A DNA stretch of 64,000 bases from NCBI RefSeq assembly GCF_037975245.1, contig NC_092570.1, positions 10,455,001 to 10,519,000 on the forward strand, written 5' to 3'. A program made the position numbers and the translations under genes. The stretch is from Apostichopus japonicus. Lineage: Eukaryota; Echinodermata; Holothuroidea; Aspidochirotida; Stichopodidae. Below the pieces are notes generated by a model. That model was not told the origin of the DNA and searched no databases. It saw only the letters and a list, made by a program, of their open reading frames with translations. Each line of letters opens with the position of its first letter. Positions within the stretch are counted from its first letter, which is position 1. Positions 53,710 to 62,729 of the stretch are shown here, in pieces.

Positions 53710-55709
53710 ATGTCGACATTACAAGAACGATGCAAGCCATGGTTGCGATTGAAGTGGTTGGTTTGTCTGGTTATTCCGTACGTCTTTGTTCTTGCACTGC
53801 TTCCAATAGAAGACAGGTAAATCATTGTTTTACTCATCATATTACTCTTGCACAATATCCGTCTTCCAGGGATGACAGGATCCGTCTTCTTAGTGCTCGG
53901 TCAAACTTAACATTGGTGTTTCAAATAATGAACGGAAGAACCCTTACAAGCCAGTACGCCTATGTTACATATGCTCCAGACGTTACTTAAAGGGCGTCAA
54001 TATCAATAACTTGTAAGCATGCCACTTCCATACTATACAGCATGGTGATACAATCCAGTACGGCTAACATTGTCTCTTCTTCGGTATAATAGCGATCCCA
54101 ATGCACCGTTCAGTTTTATTACATTAATTTGATAATCATAACTGGGGAGTTTGCGAAAGCTTTTCGTCACCGAGTTATTCTATTCAGTGGCGTAGGAAGG
54201 TACTTTCGAGTGGGGGGGGGGGCTGAAGACTGATGGCCGGCCTGGGGAGGGGTCTAAGGGGAGGGGGTGTCCCCCTCCCCTTTGGAAATCTTTTGCATTT
54301 CCGGGTGGACTCAGATGCAATTTGGTGCACTATAGCACACTTCAACACCCACTCCATTTTGTAAATAATTTTGCATTTTCACCTGGCCTTAGATGCAATT
54401 TGGTGCTCCAAATGAGATTTTTTTCTCATTTGGAAATGAAAAAGGGGTTTTCAGACTTGCGAAGCGGGGGGGGGGGGCGGAATGATACTTCCGCCCTCCA
54501 TAGTTTTGACTGGGGGGCTGGCGCCCCCAGCCCCCGCGGTTCCTACGCCCTTTATTCTATTAGTGTAGATGTAGACTTACTTTAGCAAGAAGGGTACCAA
54601 GAATTTGTGTTATGAACAATTCAATTGAATTTCACTTATCTATTTTTGTTTTACTCTACAGTAAAATGGTCCACTACGAAATGAAACATGATATCAATAT
54701 TTCTAAATCACTCACAAGAAGTGTTTTCCAAACATCACACCGTAAACGGAAAGTATGGACTGAAAACTCAACTTATGCAAGTATCATTCCATTTCCATAC
54801 TTTAATAATCATTTACCCAATGCCTACTTATATCCCACTAATGACACTACATATAAAGACTCCGTCGTTGGATACGTGCATAGCCCAAAGAGTGGCGGTA
54901 CAACCATCAAAGAGTGCATGATATCAATGTTGGCAGAGCAAAAAACCGTTCCTGTGTTAATGTATTTCAAGTCAGCGGCTGGAATTCGTCAGAATCTTCT
55001 TAATCAAGTTTCAACTCTAGAGAAGTACTACATGGGTGACTCGACCCTCGGCATTTGTGATTACGCGACTCCACAACCATGTACCTACTTCACTGTGTTG
55101 CGGGAACCATATGATCGGGTTATTTCACACTATTATTTCTGCAAAGATGGTGGAGAAAGTTATCCACCATGTAATACCACATTAGAAGAATTTGTACTTA
55201 ATTCTTGCAGTCTATTTTTCCGACAAACCACCGTCCGATTCAACTGTCTTTATGATCAAAGTAATGAGGCGTGCTCGACGAACTCAACATGCTCGTTACC
55301 ATGGCATTGTAACGCTACTGAGGTCCACGTTGATAATCTAGAGATAACTGAAAACCAAAGACAAGCGATTCTAGATTACGTAATCGGTCATCTCGATAAG
55401 ATGTTTGGTGTTATTGGCATATTGGAGGAGTTTGAAACTTCAATGAAACTGTTTCAAGACACTTTTGGTCTTCCGTTTAACGACCAATGCAGTGAAACTC
55501 ATCATAACGCCGGCCTCTATACATATAGAGAAAGGGAGAATAGAACAAGAAACAAAGAAATAGAGAAATCTAAACAGAGACTTAAAGGAAACAGAGATGT
55601 CCGTCGTTGTCTCCGGGAAGACGAGAAAATTTATGAAAAAGCAACAGAGATTTTCAAACTTCAAAAAGAAAAGTATGAAATGAAACTTAAGAAAGAAACT
55701 GTAGGTTAG
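53710..55709 (+). CDS. Type II membrane sulfotransferase, copy 2 (two exons)
   Basis: I model CDS join(53710..53816, 54662..55709), 384 residues. Exon 1 gives MSTLQERCKPWLRLK plus the same anchor; GTAAAT donor at 53817. Exon 2 follows CTCTACAG, in frame (AG|T, Ser36). The PAPS-binding loop (SPKSGGTT) and LREPYDR site are intact, so both copies should be catalytically competent; Golgi location is inferred from the anchor. Against copy 1 there are 20 substitutions in residues 1-181 (such as K5Q, R36S, E75A, F137Y, Q173P) and none from 182 to 381. The last residues differ (ETVG versus ESI) because the reading frame enters a 26-bp tandem repeat that supplies the stop. The intron is 845 bp against 472 bp in copy 1, explained by a transposon insertion. 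The acceptor substrate is unknown. Confidence 0.9.
54185..54553. mobile_element. hAT-like MITE in the intron of copy 2
   Basis: About 369 bp starting CAGTGGCGTAGGAAGG and ending GGTTCCTACGCCCTTT, with inverted GGCGTAGGAA/TTCCTACGCC. It is flanked by ATTCTATT (or TTATTCTATT) on both sides, an 8-10-bp target duplication. Subterminal G/C tracts and the words GTGTCCCCCTCCCC and CAGATGCAATTTGGTGC are shared with the element at 63515. Copy 1 has the corresponding uninterrupted site near 44900, so the insertion came after the gene duplication. Confidence 0.85.
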
Positions 55710-55880
55710 TGTATAACTAATATACTGTAGGTTAGTGTATAACTAATATACTGTAGGTTAGTGTATAACTAATATACTGTAGGTTAGTGTATAACTAATA
55801 TACTGTAGGTTAGTGTATAAATAATATACTGTAGGTTAGTGTATAACTAATATACTGTAGGTTAGTGTATAACTAATATA
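55699..55880 (+). repeat. 26-bp tandem repeat, seven units, spanning the stop codon of copy 2
   Basis: The unit CTGTAGGTTAGTGTATAACT plus AATATA starts at 55699, 55725, 55751, 55777, 55803, 55829 and 55855. Only one internal base differs (unit five). The first unit overlaps the last codons and stop TAG of the sulfotransferase gene; the others form the start of its 3' UTR. Confidence 0.97.
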
Positions 55881-58222
55881 CTCTGCTTTCCATGAACGTG
55901 TTTATTCTTTTATGTTCAAGTATATCTTACCTGTATCCCAGATGCAATGCAAGAACGTTTGAGGCCATCATGAAGGGAGGTCTTTTTCAACAGTTTATTC
56001 ACTTTTTACTATTTTTCTCAATTTAGGCGAAATCACCTTAGAATTGAAACTTGTGAGTTTCCTGGTAGGAATAGTTCAATGTGGAAGAAGAACAAAATCC
56101 AGATTTCATACACTCCATACAGCGATCTCTAGATATTTATCGCCGAAGTCGATATGCAGGTTGTATCATATAAAGGTCGATGTTTTTTTTTTGTATGAAC
56201 ACAGGTGCGTAAATGCGACGTTGTGCGATATTTTGCAACCTACAAAGAAACTATGTCAAGAAATTTCAAAACGTCAATATAGGCTCAGACAATTTTCTTA
56301 TTTTTTGGAAAATGATCACGCTAGTAGAGATGAAATTATACACGTCTCATCTTTAATAAAATTTACACAACAAACATCTAACATTCTGTATCATGCTAGG
56401 GTAAGGTGGTTGGTATACACTCTTCTGTTAGAAATAATACAAGATACTAGTCGACTTTTTGGTTTAATTTGGTGAAGATTTGGACTACCGGCTTGTGGGG
56501 GGGGGGGGGGCGGTGATCGGAGGCTACCCCTGTGAAATGAAGTGTTCTTAAAAAGCACTATACCTGCTATACCTACAGATAATAAATCTCAGTATAGATT
56601 TAGACGTTGAAACACTGTTTCTTTTTATTGAAAATAACTATTTTATAGAGACAATTTAAACAACAACCATATTATAACCTATATCATGCTGGGTGCGCAC
56701 TTTACTGTTACAACTATTGCAAATTGCACGTTACGTGGATGGTACATTAAGGGTAAATTATGTTGATGCAGAAGGACGTTAGGGACGTTGCTCTGCCTAT
56801 CAGGTACTCTAACGAACATGATATTACACGTGTACCATTGGTGCCGGGAGCGCAATTGTTTTCCCACTTCGATATGTCCAATATTGCATAGTAGACGGAG
56901 CCTTCGTGTTACGTCATATAGATACTTACATGCACAGTACACGGTCAGCAGCACGCGCGAAATACGAACTTTTGTACGCGAGTACGTATACCACACGTAC
57001 AAGGACACGTGACATGAGAGATGAGTTAATTTAAGAAAGATGAGTGATTGTAGTGCTCCGTCACTGTCGTCTTTCGAGACTCTGAAAGTAATGGATGTTT
57101 GTCAATTTTTAAAAGGAGCTTTTCAACAATTTAATGCAGTGTTCCAAGTCAGTCAGACTTAACTAGGCTAGCCTAAGTAGCCGACACAAGCCTACAGTGT
57201 CATTACGGCTACGTACATGGCATGTGTACGAATGTGTACGGTCGTTAGCCCGAGGTAGGCTATTATGTAAACATAGTCAAATTGTTTTATGTTTGTGGCA
57301 TTTTTAGTGCGCATCTAATACGATTTGAAGAGAGTAAAATTGTTATTAAATTTTTTCAATACCCCAGCCCAGGTACAGTGGCGTCACCAGAATATCGATC
57401 AAAAAGCCCAATGGTCACTACGAAAATTTTGCCACATTATGTGCTGCACGTTCGCCACAAGTAGCTACGTACTGAGCATATCGTATGTATTAACAACGGT
57501 GCACTAAGTGACGTTGGGTTTGATAGTGTATTAGTATACGTACTATTTATGTACACCATCGATCAGAGCAATTACAGTGACGTTAACAATAAACGACGCC
57601 TATTATAATAATTTGGACATATCGAATTGGGAAACTTTATTGCGCGTACCGGGAGCGCCGATGACTAGATGTACTCCTGGACGAGCTTTAGTTCATCAGT
57701 TTCTAGAAGTAATCATGGGTTTAACCAAATCAGTGTTGAACCTAAAACCAGAGTATTCCCTTCCATTACCAATGACGTTCATTTGGTTCTCCAACTTTTG
57801 ACCTGTGTTACAGAATAACGCGATACTAGTCGATCCCATCTTTAAATTCATAAACATAAAACAGGCAAACCTTCCTCCTCGAAAAACTCCATAGACTTTA
57901 ACCCTATATAATAAAAACTACGACTGAATCTTGTAAAGAAGAATATATGTAGAAAAGGACTACATAGAGCAAATTTATACGTGTTCAATTAACCTTGAAG
58001 CTGGTTAATCAGTGCGAAGGAACGCTTACTACGTCCATGGTTCAAAGTAGGCCTATAACACTTGACATTCCTAGAGACACTTAATGCTAACCTTTTGTTA
58101 GATGCAAACTTGAACAGAGATATTTTGTAAAGAACAGTCGTCACAGATAGAGCCTGGACACTAGAGGAAAAACTATATGATTCGCTATCAACCCCAGTCC
58201 CGTTACATCGAGACTGTAACCA
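55881..58222. other. 3' flank of copy 2, no confident gene
   Basis: A 143-codon plus frame (56044-56475) has no recognisable domain. A G tract lies at 56497-56511. At 57376-57390 the sequence CAGTGGCGTCACCAG equals the inner-to-outer complement of the right terminus of the 10.2-kb hAT-like element, a likely isolated element end. No gene is supported. Confidence 0.45.
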
Positions 58223-58543
58223 TGTGATCATGACAGTGTTAAGTCTAGTGAAGTAAGGGGAATAATAATGATACTTATTTATATAAAAAATAAAAATAAA
58301 ATAAAATACTGTTAGTAAACTGCTTATCCACTAGAGAGCCTGTTTAAGAGAACGACGTTTCGATCCTAGCAGGATCTTCTTCAGAGGCTAAATGACAAGT
58401 AACAGTAACAGAAGGGACAAAAACACGCACAGAATACACACAGGTTAATGTTTGTTTTATAGTTACATCTAAACTAACTTTGTGATCATTACAGTGTTAA
58501 GTCTAGTGAAGTAAGGGGAATAATAATAATACTTATTTATATA
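58223..58543 (-). mobile_element. Penelope-like fragment in a 63-bp target duplication
   Basis: The 63 bp at 58223-58285 recur at 58481-58543 with two mismatches and enclose a 195-bp insert (58286-58480). Read on the minus strand the insert has ATTTAGCC, a hammerhead-like core CTGAAGA, a perfect 6-bp stem (GATCCT, loop GCT, AGGATC), GAAAC, and then a tail of ATTTT-like units. This order is the hallmark of ends of Penelope-like retroelements (known to carry hammerhead motifs). There is one extra A between the core and the stem, and no clear stem I. It is a 5'-truncated insertion without coding sequence. Confidence 0.7.
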
Positions 58544-59082
58544 GCACATTAAACCAACGGTTTCAGTGCACTTTACAAGAAACAGAATGAGTACAAAATA
58601 CAGCATAGTAGAACAAAGAGCGTAAAGATACACCAAAAGGATTGAAAAATTACAAGGTCCAAAAAGGGTAGTACGTGAATAAATTAGCTTTTAAGCCCCT
58701 TTTAAAGGAATAGTCCTATGCTATCTTGTTTTCTACATATGCTTACTAATATAATAAACTTCAAATATATGCATTGAGTTCATTTGAAAGTGATCTAGAT
58801 AGGCAGAAATAATGATGTTCTTAGGTTACTTTTTGAAATAAAAAACGACTGGTTTTCCTTTTCCAACATTGACCTCGTTCGACCTGTGACGTAGCAGTGA
58901 CAAATACGATCCTTACGCGTTATCGGTACGGTTAATATCAAGACTGATACTGAACTCGGCTGTCGGTACGAATCGTCTTTCAACTGATATTACTCTTTGG
59001 ATTTGCTTATTTACCTATACCGTTTTTAATATTTTCAATGGAAACATTTTTCTTTTGATTGTGTCGCTACTGCTTACATTCA
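58544..59082. other. No gene seen; dispersed-repeat tail at the left edge
   Basis: The sequence right of the insertion continues TTTATATAGCACATTAAACC..GTGCACTTTACA, a motif resembling the flank of the GATA array. The rest is AT-rich. Confidence 0.4.
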
Positions 59083-59220
59083 ATGGCTGAGAATTACGAC
59101 GGACCCGTGTGGTATAATTTCGAGCCGGAATTCACGGAGGCTCAACTCACAGCGAGGTCTAACGTTAGGCCTAGTGTTATTGCAATGGAAGAAGAAATTT
59201 ACTGCATTGCTAACTTCTAG
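59083..59220 (+). CDS. Possible short 5' exon (45 codons), unrecognised
   Basis: ATG GCT GAG starts a frame with G at +4, coding for MAENYDGPVWYNFEPEFTEA, then QLTARSNVRP and an acidic EEEIYC segment. It runs to an in-frame TAG at 59218-59220, and that TAG is itself part of a strong donor (TTCTAG|GTAAGA). The opening part (YNFEPEFTEAQL) is reminiscent of N-termini of P2X7-like proteins found in invertebrate transposon-derived genes, but this is a weak resemblance. It may be an exon used with another frame, a uORF or chance. Confidence 0.3.
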   Translation: MAENYDGPVWYNFEPEFTEAQLTARSNVRPSVIAMEEEIYCIANF

Positions 59221-59929
59221 GTAAGAACCAACGCACGATAACGGACCGACCGACAACGAAAAACAGCTATCACTGTACGCCTAGTAATCATGTATGTTGG
59301 CAAAAACACCAGTACGTAGGCCTAATCGAAACTAGCTGTACTAGTAACGCGTAATAATATTTATGCTTCCTGTTATTATTTATATTTACGCAATTTTTAT
59401 CTTCCATTACGTAGAAAAGATGTTGATCCATGTTTCGATATATATTAAAGCCTATCTTATAAAATTACGACTTACTCGATGGGTTTTCATTCTGTTCTTG
59501 GCTTCGGACTAGGCCAAGTATACGAGTCTAGGTACACAGTTTGGCGTGTCCTAAGTCTCGACCTACGCTACGGTCGAATTTTTTAGGCCATAAAACTAAC
59601 TTTCCGTGACCAACATGTATCTGTAAAACAAGTCGTTAAAAGATGAAATATGGATTTCATATTGCGTATCTTACCTGGCCAACTGCAAGGTATTTATCCC
59701 GGAATTCAACTGCCACTCTGAATAGGTTTGTGCACTGACAATCGCGATGTTTGTATACAGTACAGGGAAAACACTCAAACCAATTTGTCGCTCCTACGTC
59801 ATCACCAATCTTACACGTGACTTGTTCAAGATTTTTTGAATTATGAATTTCGATGTTTAAGAATCCTTTTTAAAAGATATATGATATTTTTGACTCTAAG
59901 ATTTTGTCAGAACATTTCAAAAATCCCAA
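59221..59929. other. No gene seen
   Basis: AT-rich after the donor site; no recognisable downstream exon. Confidence 0.4.
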
Positions 59930-60390
59930 TTGCAATTATAAGATTTTTAAGAAAGGCATGAGAAAAATCCTTTAAAAATGTCTATGGTAGGGGCATTCTT
60001 AATGTGGGTGGGGTCGTTAGTCCAAAGTTTAAGGCCGCAAATTGAAAAGACCGTACGTCTTAGTTTTAATTTTAGGTGCCTTTAGGAGAATAGCACAGTC
60101 TGTTAGATCTGAGTGAGCGAGTTGGAATTTGTAAAGAAACTAAATTGGAAATATAGTTTGGGGCAAAACCATAGATAGCTTTGTAAGTGAGGGTGAGAAG
60201 TTTGTTCTTATTCTTTCAGAAATAGGAAGCCAGTGAAGTTGGTGGAGAATAGGTTTAATGTGAGATTTGTTATCTGTGAGGGTAACTCATCTGGCGGAGG
60301 TGGTTTGAATGCGCTGAAGCTTAGAGATTTGGTTTAAGCAGGAAGAATAAAAGCTTGTAATATCAGTGAAGTCTGGATGATAAAAAACAT
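59930..60390 (-). mobile_element. Degenerate LINE (CR1/L2/Jockey-type) C-terminal end
   Basis: The minus strand gives KLQRIQTTSAR, VTLTDNKSHIKPILHQ, LHWLPISERIR. After a one-base frameshift come KLLTLTYKAIYGFAPNYIS, RSLRSNR, LKLWTNDPTHIKNAPTIDIF and KGFF. This is the standard order of the C-terminal region of LINE ORF2 proteins of the CR1/L2 kind (LHWLP..ERI..TYKA..P.Y). Stops and shifts show that it is a 5'-truncated relic. It lies downstream of the symporter gene on the same strand, and is a different LINE type from the pieces at 25.8 and 30.4 kb. Confidence 0.85.
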
Positions 60391-60946
60391 ACATATTAGA
60401 TTGTTGTTTACACACCAAGTTTTCTTTCGTTTATGCATGATACAGACATGTCAATTACTGATTGATAAGAGATCTGTGTTGTCTGACAGAGTATTGTGTG
60501 TATCTAAGATGAAAAGTGCAGATACTACACAATAACACAATATCTTATCCAAAAGGCTAATTTTATATCGATGATAAGGGAAAGCCAATTCAACCGCCAA
60601 GAATGAACTCGACAACACCATAGATTTAAAATCCAGTTACTGACAAGTTTTACAAATAGCTGTAGATTCGCGCAAAACAAAACACCTTAAACCGATTTGG
60701 CATTATAGGCAATGGAAAGCATTCTAAAAGACAACTACACTTATTTTGTTACATTTAAAATTTGATTACTTTAATGTTCGACAAAGTAAGCGTTTTATAC
60801 TAAATATGAATCATTAGAGTCGTTGCTACACTGCTAAAATAGCTTAAGCTTACAATCATTATGGTAATTTGATGTAATTTGTTAGCAAAACAAAATAAAA
60901 AATATTTAGTTCCTAAGATTGTTTAACGTTCTTGCATCTTAGTATG
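60391..60946. other. No gene seen
   Basis: AT-rich sequence downstream of the symporter gene. Confidence 0.45.
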
Positions 60947-61155
60947 TCGTTATAGCAATAATACATTTGCCCTAGAATGTGTAGTTACAGCAATAATACA
61001 TTTGCCCTAGAATGTGTAGTTACAGCAATAATACATTTGCCCTAGAATGTGTAGTTATAGCAATAATACATTTGCCCTAGAATGTGTAGTTATAGCAATA
61101 ATACATTTGCCCTAGAATGTGTAGTTACAGCAATAATACATTTGCCCTAGAATGT
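60947..61155. repeat. 35-bp tandem repeat, six units, in the symporter 3' region
   Basis: The unit TAGTTACAGCAATAATACAT plus TTGCCCTAGAATGTG repeats with ATTTGCCCTAGAATGT at 60965, 61000, 61035, 61070, 61105 and 61140. Only the TTACAG/TTATAG position varies. It starts 75 bp past the stop codon of the minus-strand symporter exon, so it probably lies in the 3' UTR. Confidence 0.95.
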
Positions 61156-61230
61156 CAGAGAGAAATGCTGATGTAGATGGTCATACACTGACTTGGTTTA
61201 CCCTCCGCGTTCCTCCAACATTTCTTCTTC

Positions 61231-62466
61231 TCATGTACGAATATCCATATCAATTGCGTCAACATTGCCATCACCACTGACTTCATCTGTCTTGGTTCTA
61301 GTGTAGACATATCTCGTCTTACCGAGCAAACGTTGCAATTGATCGCCACAATAGAAAGGCTCTAAAATTGACATCTGCAATGCAGGATTGTGACATGGTT
61401 TGGCTTTAGTAGCTAAACTAACGATGTAAGCAACCACTAAGGACACGGTGAAGGTGCATGCGCTGTAGAAAAATAAGGACATGTTGTAAAATGTGACCAT
61501 TGCTGATGGTTTAACACTCTCACTCTCTGAATAAGAGTAAAGATCAGGCAAAGTCGTCCCTTCGGTACTTGCGTAAAGCTCCGTTACGTACGAAGTCACA
61601 TTCGCCGACGGGCATCCTTCTATTGAAAGGAAAGGGGGTGGCTTAGTAATTGTATAAATCTCTGATCCCAGTTTGATCCACACACCAAAGAGAATTCCAG
61701 CCACCAAACCAGAGAGCGCACCCTTGGAGTTACACCGCGGTACGAAAAAACCGAGAAAGAAGACGGCAGATAGTGGCGTAACCAAAATACTTACTAGAGC
61801 AATAGTTTCCTCTAAAACCCCACTGAGCTTGGTCGCCAACAAAGCCACAGCTGTACATAGCAGACCGAATGCGAAAGTAAAAAGTTTTGACAAAAATGTC
61901 AGCCTTTTGTCAGAGCTATCTTTAAGCATCCGTCCAAGGACTGCCGCTTCCAGTACTGCGGTCATACTATTCAAACTGGAAGATATAGTGCTCAACGAAG
62001 CACTGAATGCACCAGAAACTATAAATCCTGCCATACCGGGGTATCGTCCAAAAATATCACCGATTATCAGAGGCACCAATTGATCAAACCGTTGAATCCT
62101 GCCTGTTCTCCGAGGGTCACAATCTGCATAATAAGCATAAGCGAAAAGACCAGCTATAACGGCAGAGATGACCGTAAAAGCGGATAATACAAACCCTATC
62201 CAAATGACAGCTTGGGCCTGGGGCAGAGTCTTGCAGCAAAGACATCGCTGTATTATTGGTTGTCCGGTTGTAAAGGTAGTGAAAGCTGAAAATATACCTC
62301 CCAAGGTACTAGAATAGACAGTGTAACGTATGGTGATGTCTAGGTCAAAACTGAGATTCAGGGATCTTCCGCCCTCGCTTACACGGGTTGACATTTCTCG
62401 AAAACCGCCTACTTCCACCAACGCTCCTATGACTATGGCTACTAATCCACTCATCATCAAGAACGC
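61231..62466 (-). CDS. SLC5-family Na+/solute symporter, 3'-terminal coding exon
   Basis: This exon encodes 411 residues plus stop. On the minus strand it begins after a classic acceptor (TTTCTTTCTTTCTCCAG) with GCG in phase 0, so the apparent upstream MFSLFSFFLQ is intron. The protein is a run of hydrophobic segments typical of SLC5 transporters from about TM5-6 to the C-terminus. Landmarks are QPIIQRCLCCKTLPQAQ, YYADCDPRRTGRIQRFDQLV, then SGAFSASLSTISSSLNS (about residues 151-167, the TM8 region that carries the Na2 sodium site), and later GLVAGILFGVWIKLGSEIY. The pattern is closest to the monocarboxylate/multivitamin branch (SLC5A5/6/8/12-like), which moves iodide, vitamins or short carboxylates with Na+; the substrate cannot be assigned. 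Family members have about 600 residues, so ~200 N-terminal residues lie in exons beyond the window. Confidence 0.92.
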   Translation of the reverse strand, partial: AFLMMSGLVAIVIGALVEVGGFREMSTRVSEGGRSLNLSFDLDITIRYTVYSSTLGGIFSAFTTFTTGQPIIQRCLCCKTLPQAQAVIWIGFVLSAFTVISAVIAGLFAYAYYADCDPRRTGRIQRFDQLVPLIIGDIFGRYPGMAGFIVSGAFSASLSTISSSLNSMTAVLEAAVLGRMLKDSSDKRLTFLSKLFTFAFGLLCTAVALLATKLSGVLEETIALVSILVTPLSAVFFLGFFVPRCNSKGALSGLVAGILFGVWIKLGSEIYTITKPPPFLSIEGCPSANVTSYVTELYASTEGTTLPDLYSYSESESVKPSAMVTFYNMSLFFYSACTFTVSLVVAYIVSLATKAKPCHNPALQMSILEPFYCGDQLQRLLGKTRYVYTRTKTDEVSGDGNVDAIDMDIRT

Positions 62467-62729
62467 CTGGAGAAAGAAAGAAAACAAACTGAACATATCA
62501 CTTTATCTCTCTCCATCAATTGAGACTGCCCTCTTCTAAATGTCAATATTCTATATTAGTTGTAAATTGTATAAATTACAAATAGCAATATTAAGGTGCA
62601 TTTCGATGTACAGTGGCACGTGGAGGTAGTAGGAGGTTCAACTACTCGGTTTTACATAGTCTCAAACTTCACTCAACCGTCATGTTACGTGGTAACAAAA
62701 CGTACTCTCAAAAGCAGATGATTCTTTTT
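62467..62729 (-). other. Intron of the symporter gene
   Basis: Upstream of the acceptor on the minus strand. No further SLC5 exon is recognisable between here and the end of the window, so the intron is at least 1.5 kb. Confidence 0.6.

Noticed and set aside
54612-54661. ATG at 54612 as the start of sulfotransferase copy 2
   Set aside because: It lies in the intron just before the acceptor. The homologous stretch in copy 1 lacks this ATG, and the conserved exon 1 at 53710 gives the anchor.
56044-56475. 143-codon plus frame downstream of copy 2
   Set aside because: No recognisable motif and not present downstream of copy 1; could be chance at this length.
62467-62496. MFSLFSFFLQ as the N-terminus of the symporter fragment
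   Set aside because: This decodes the TTTCTTTCTTTCTCCAG acceptor tract; the exon begins at 62466.
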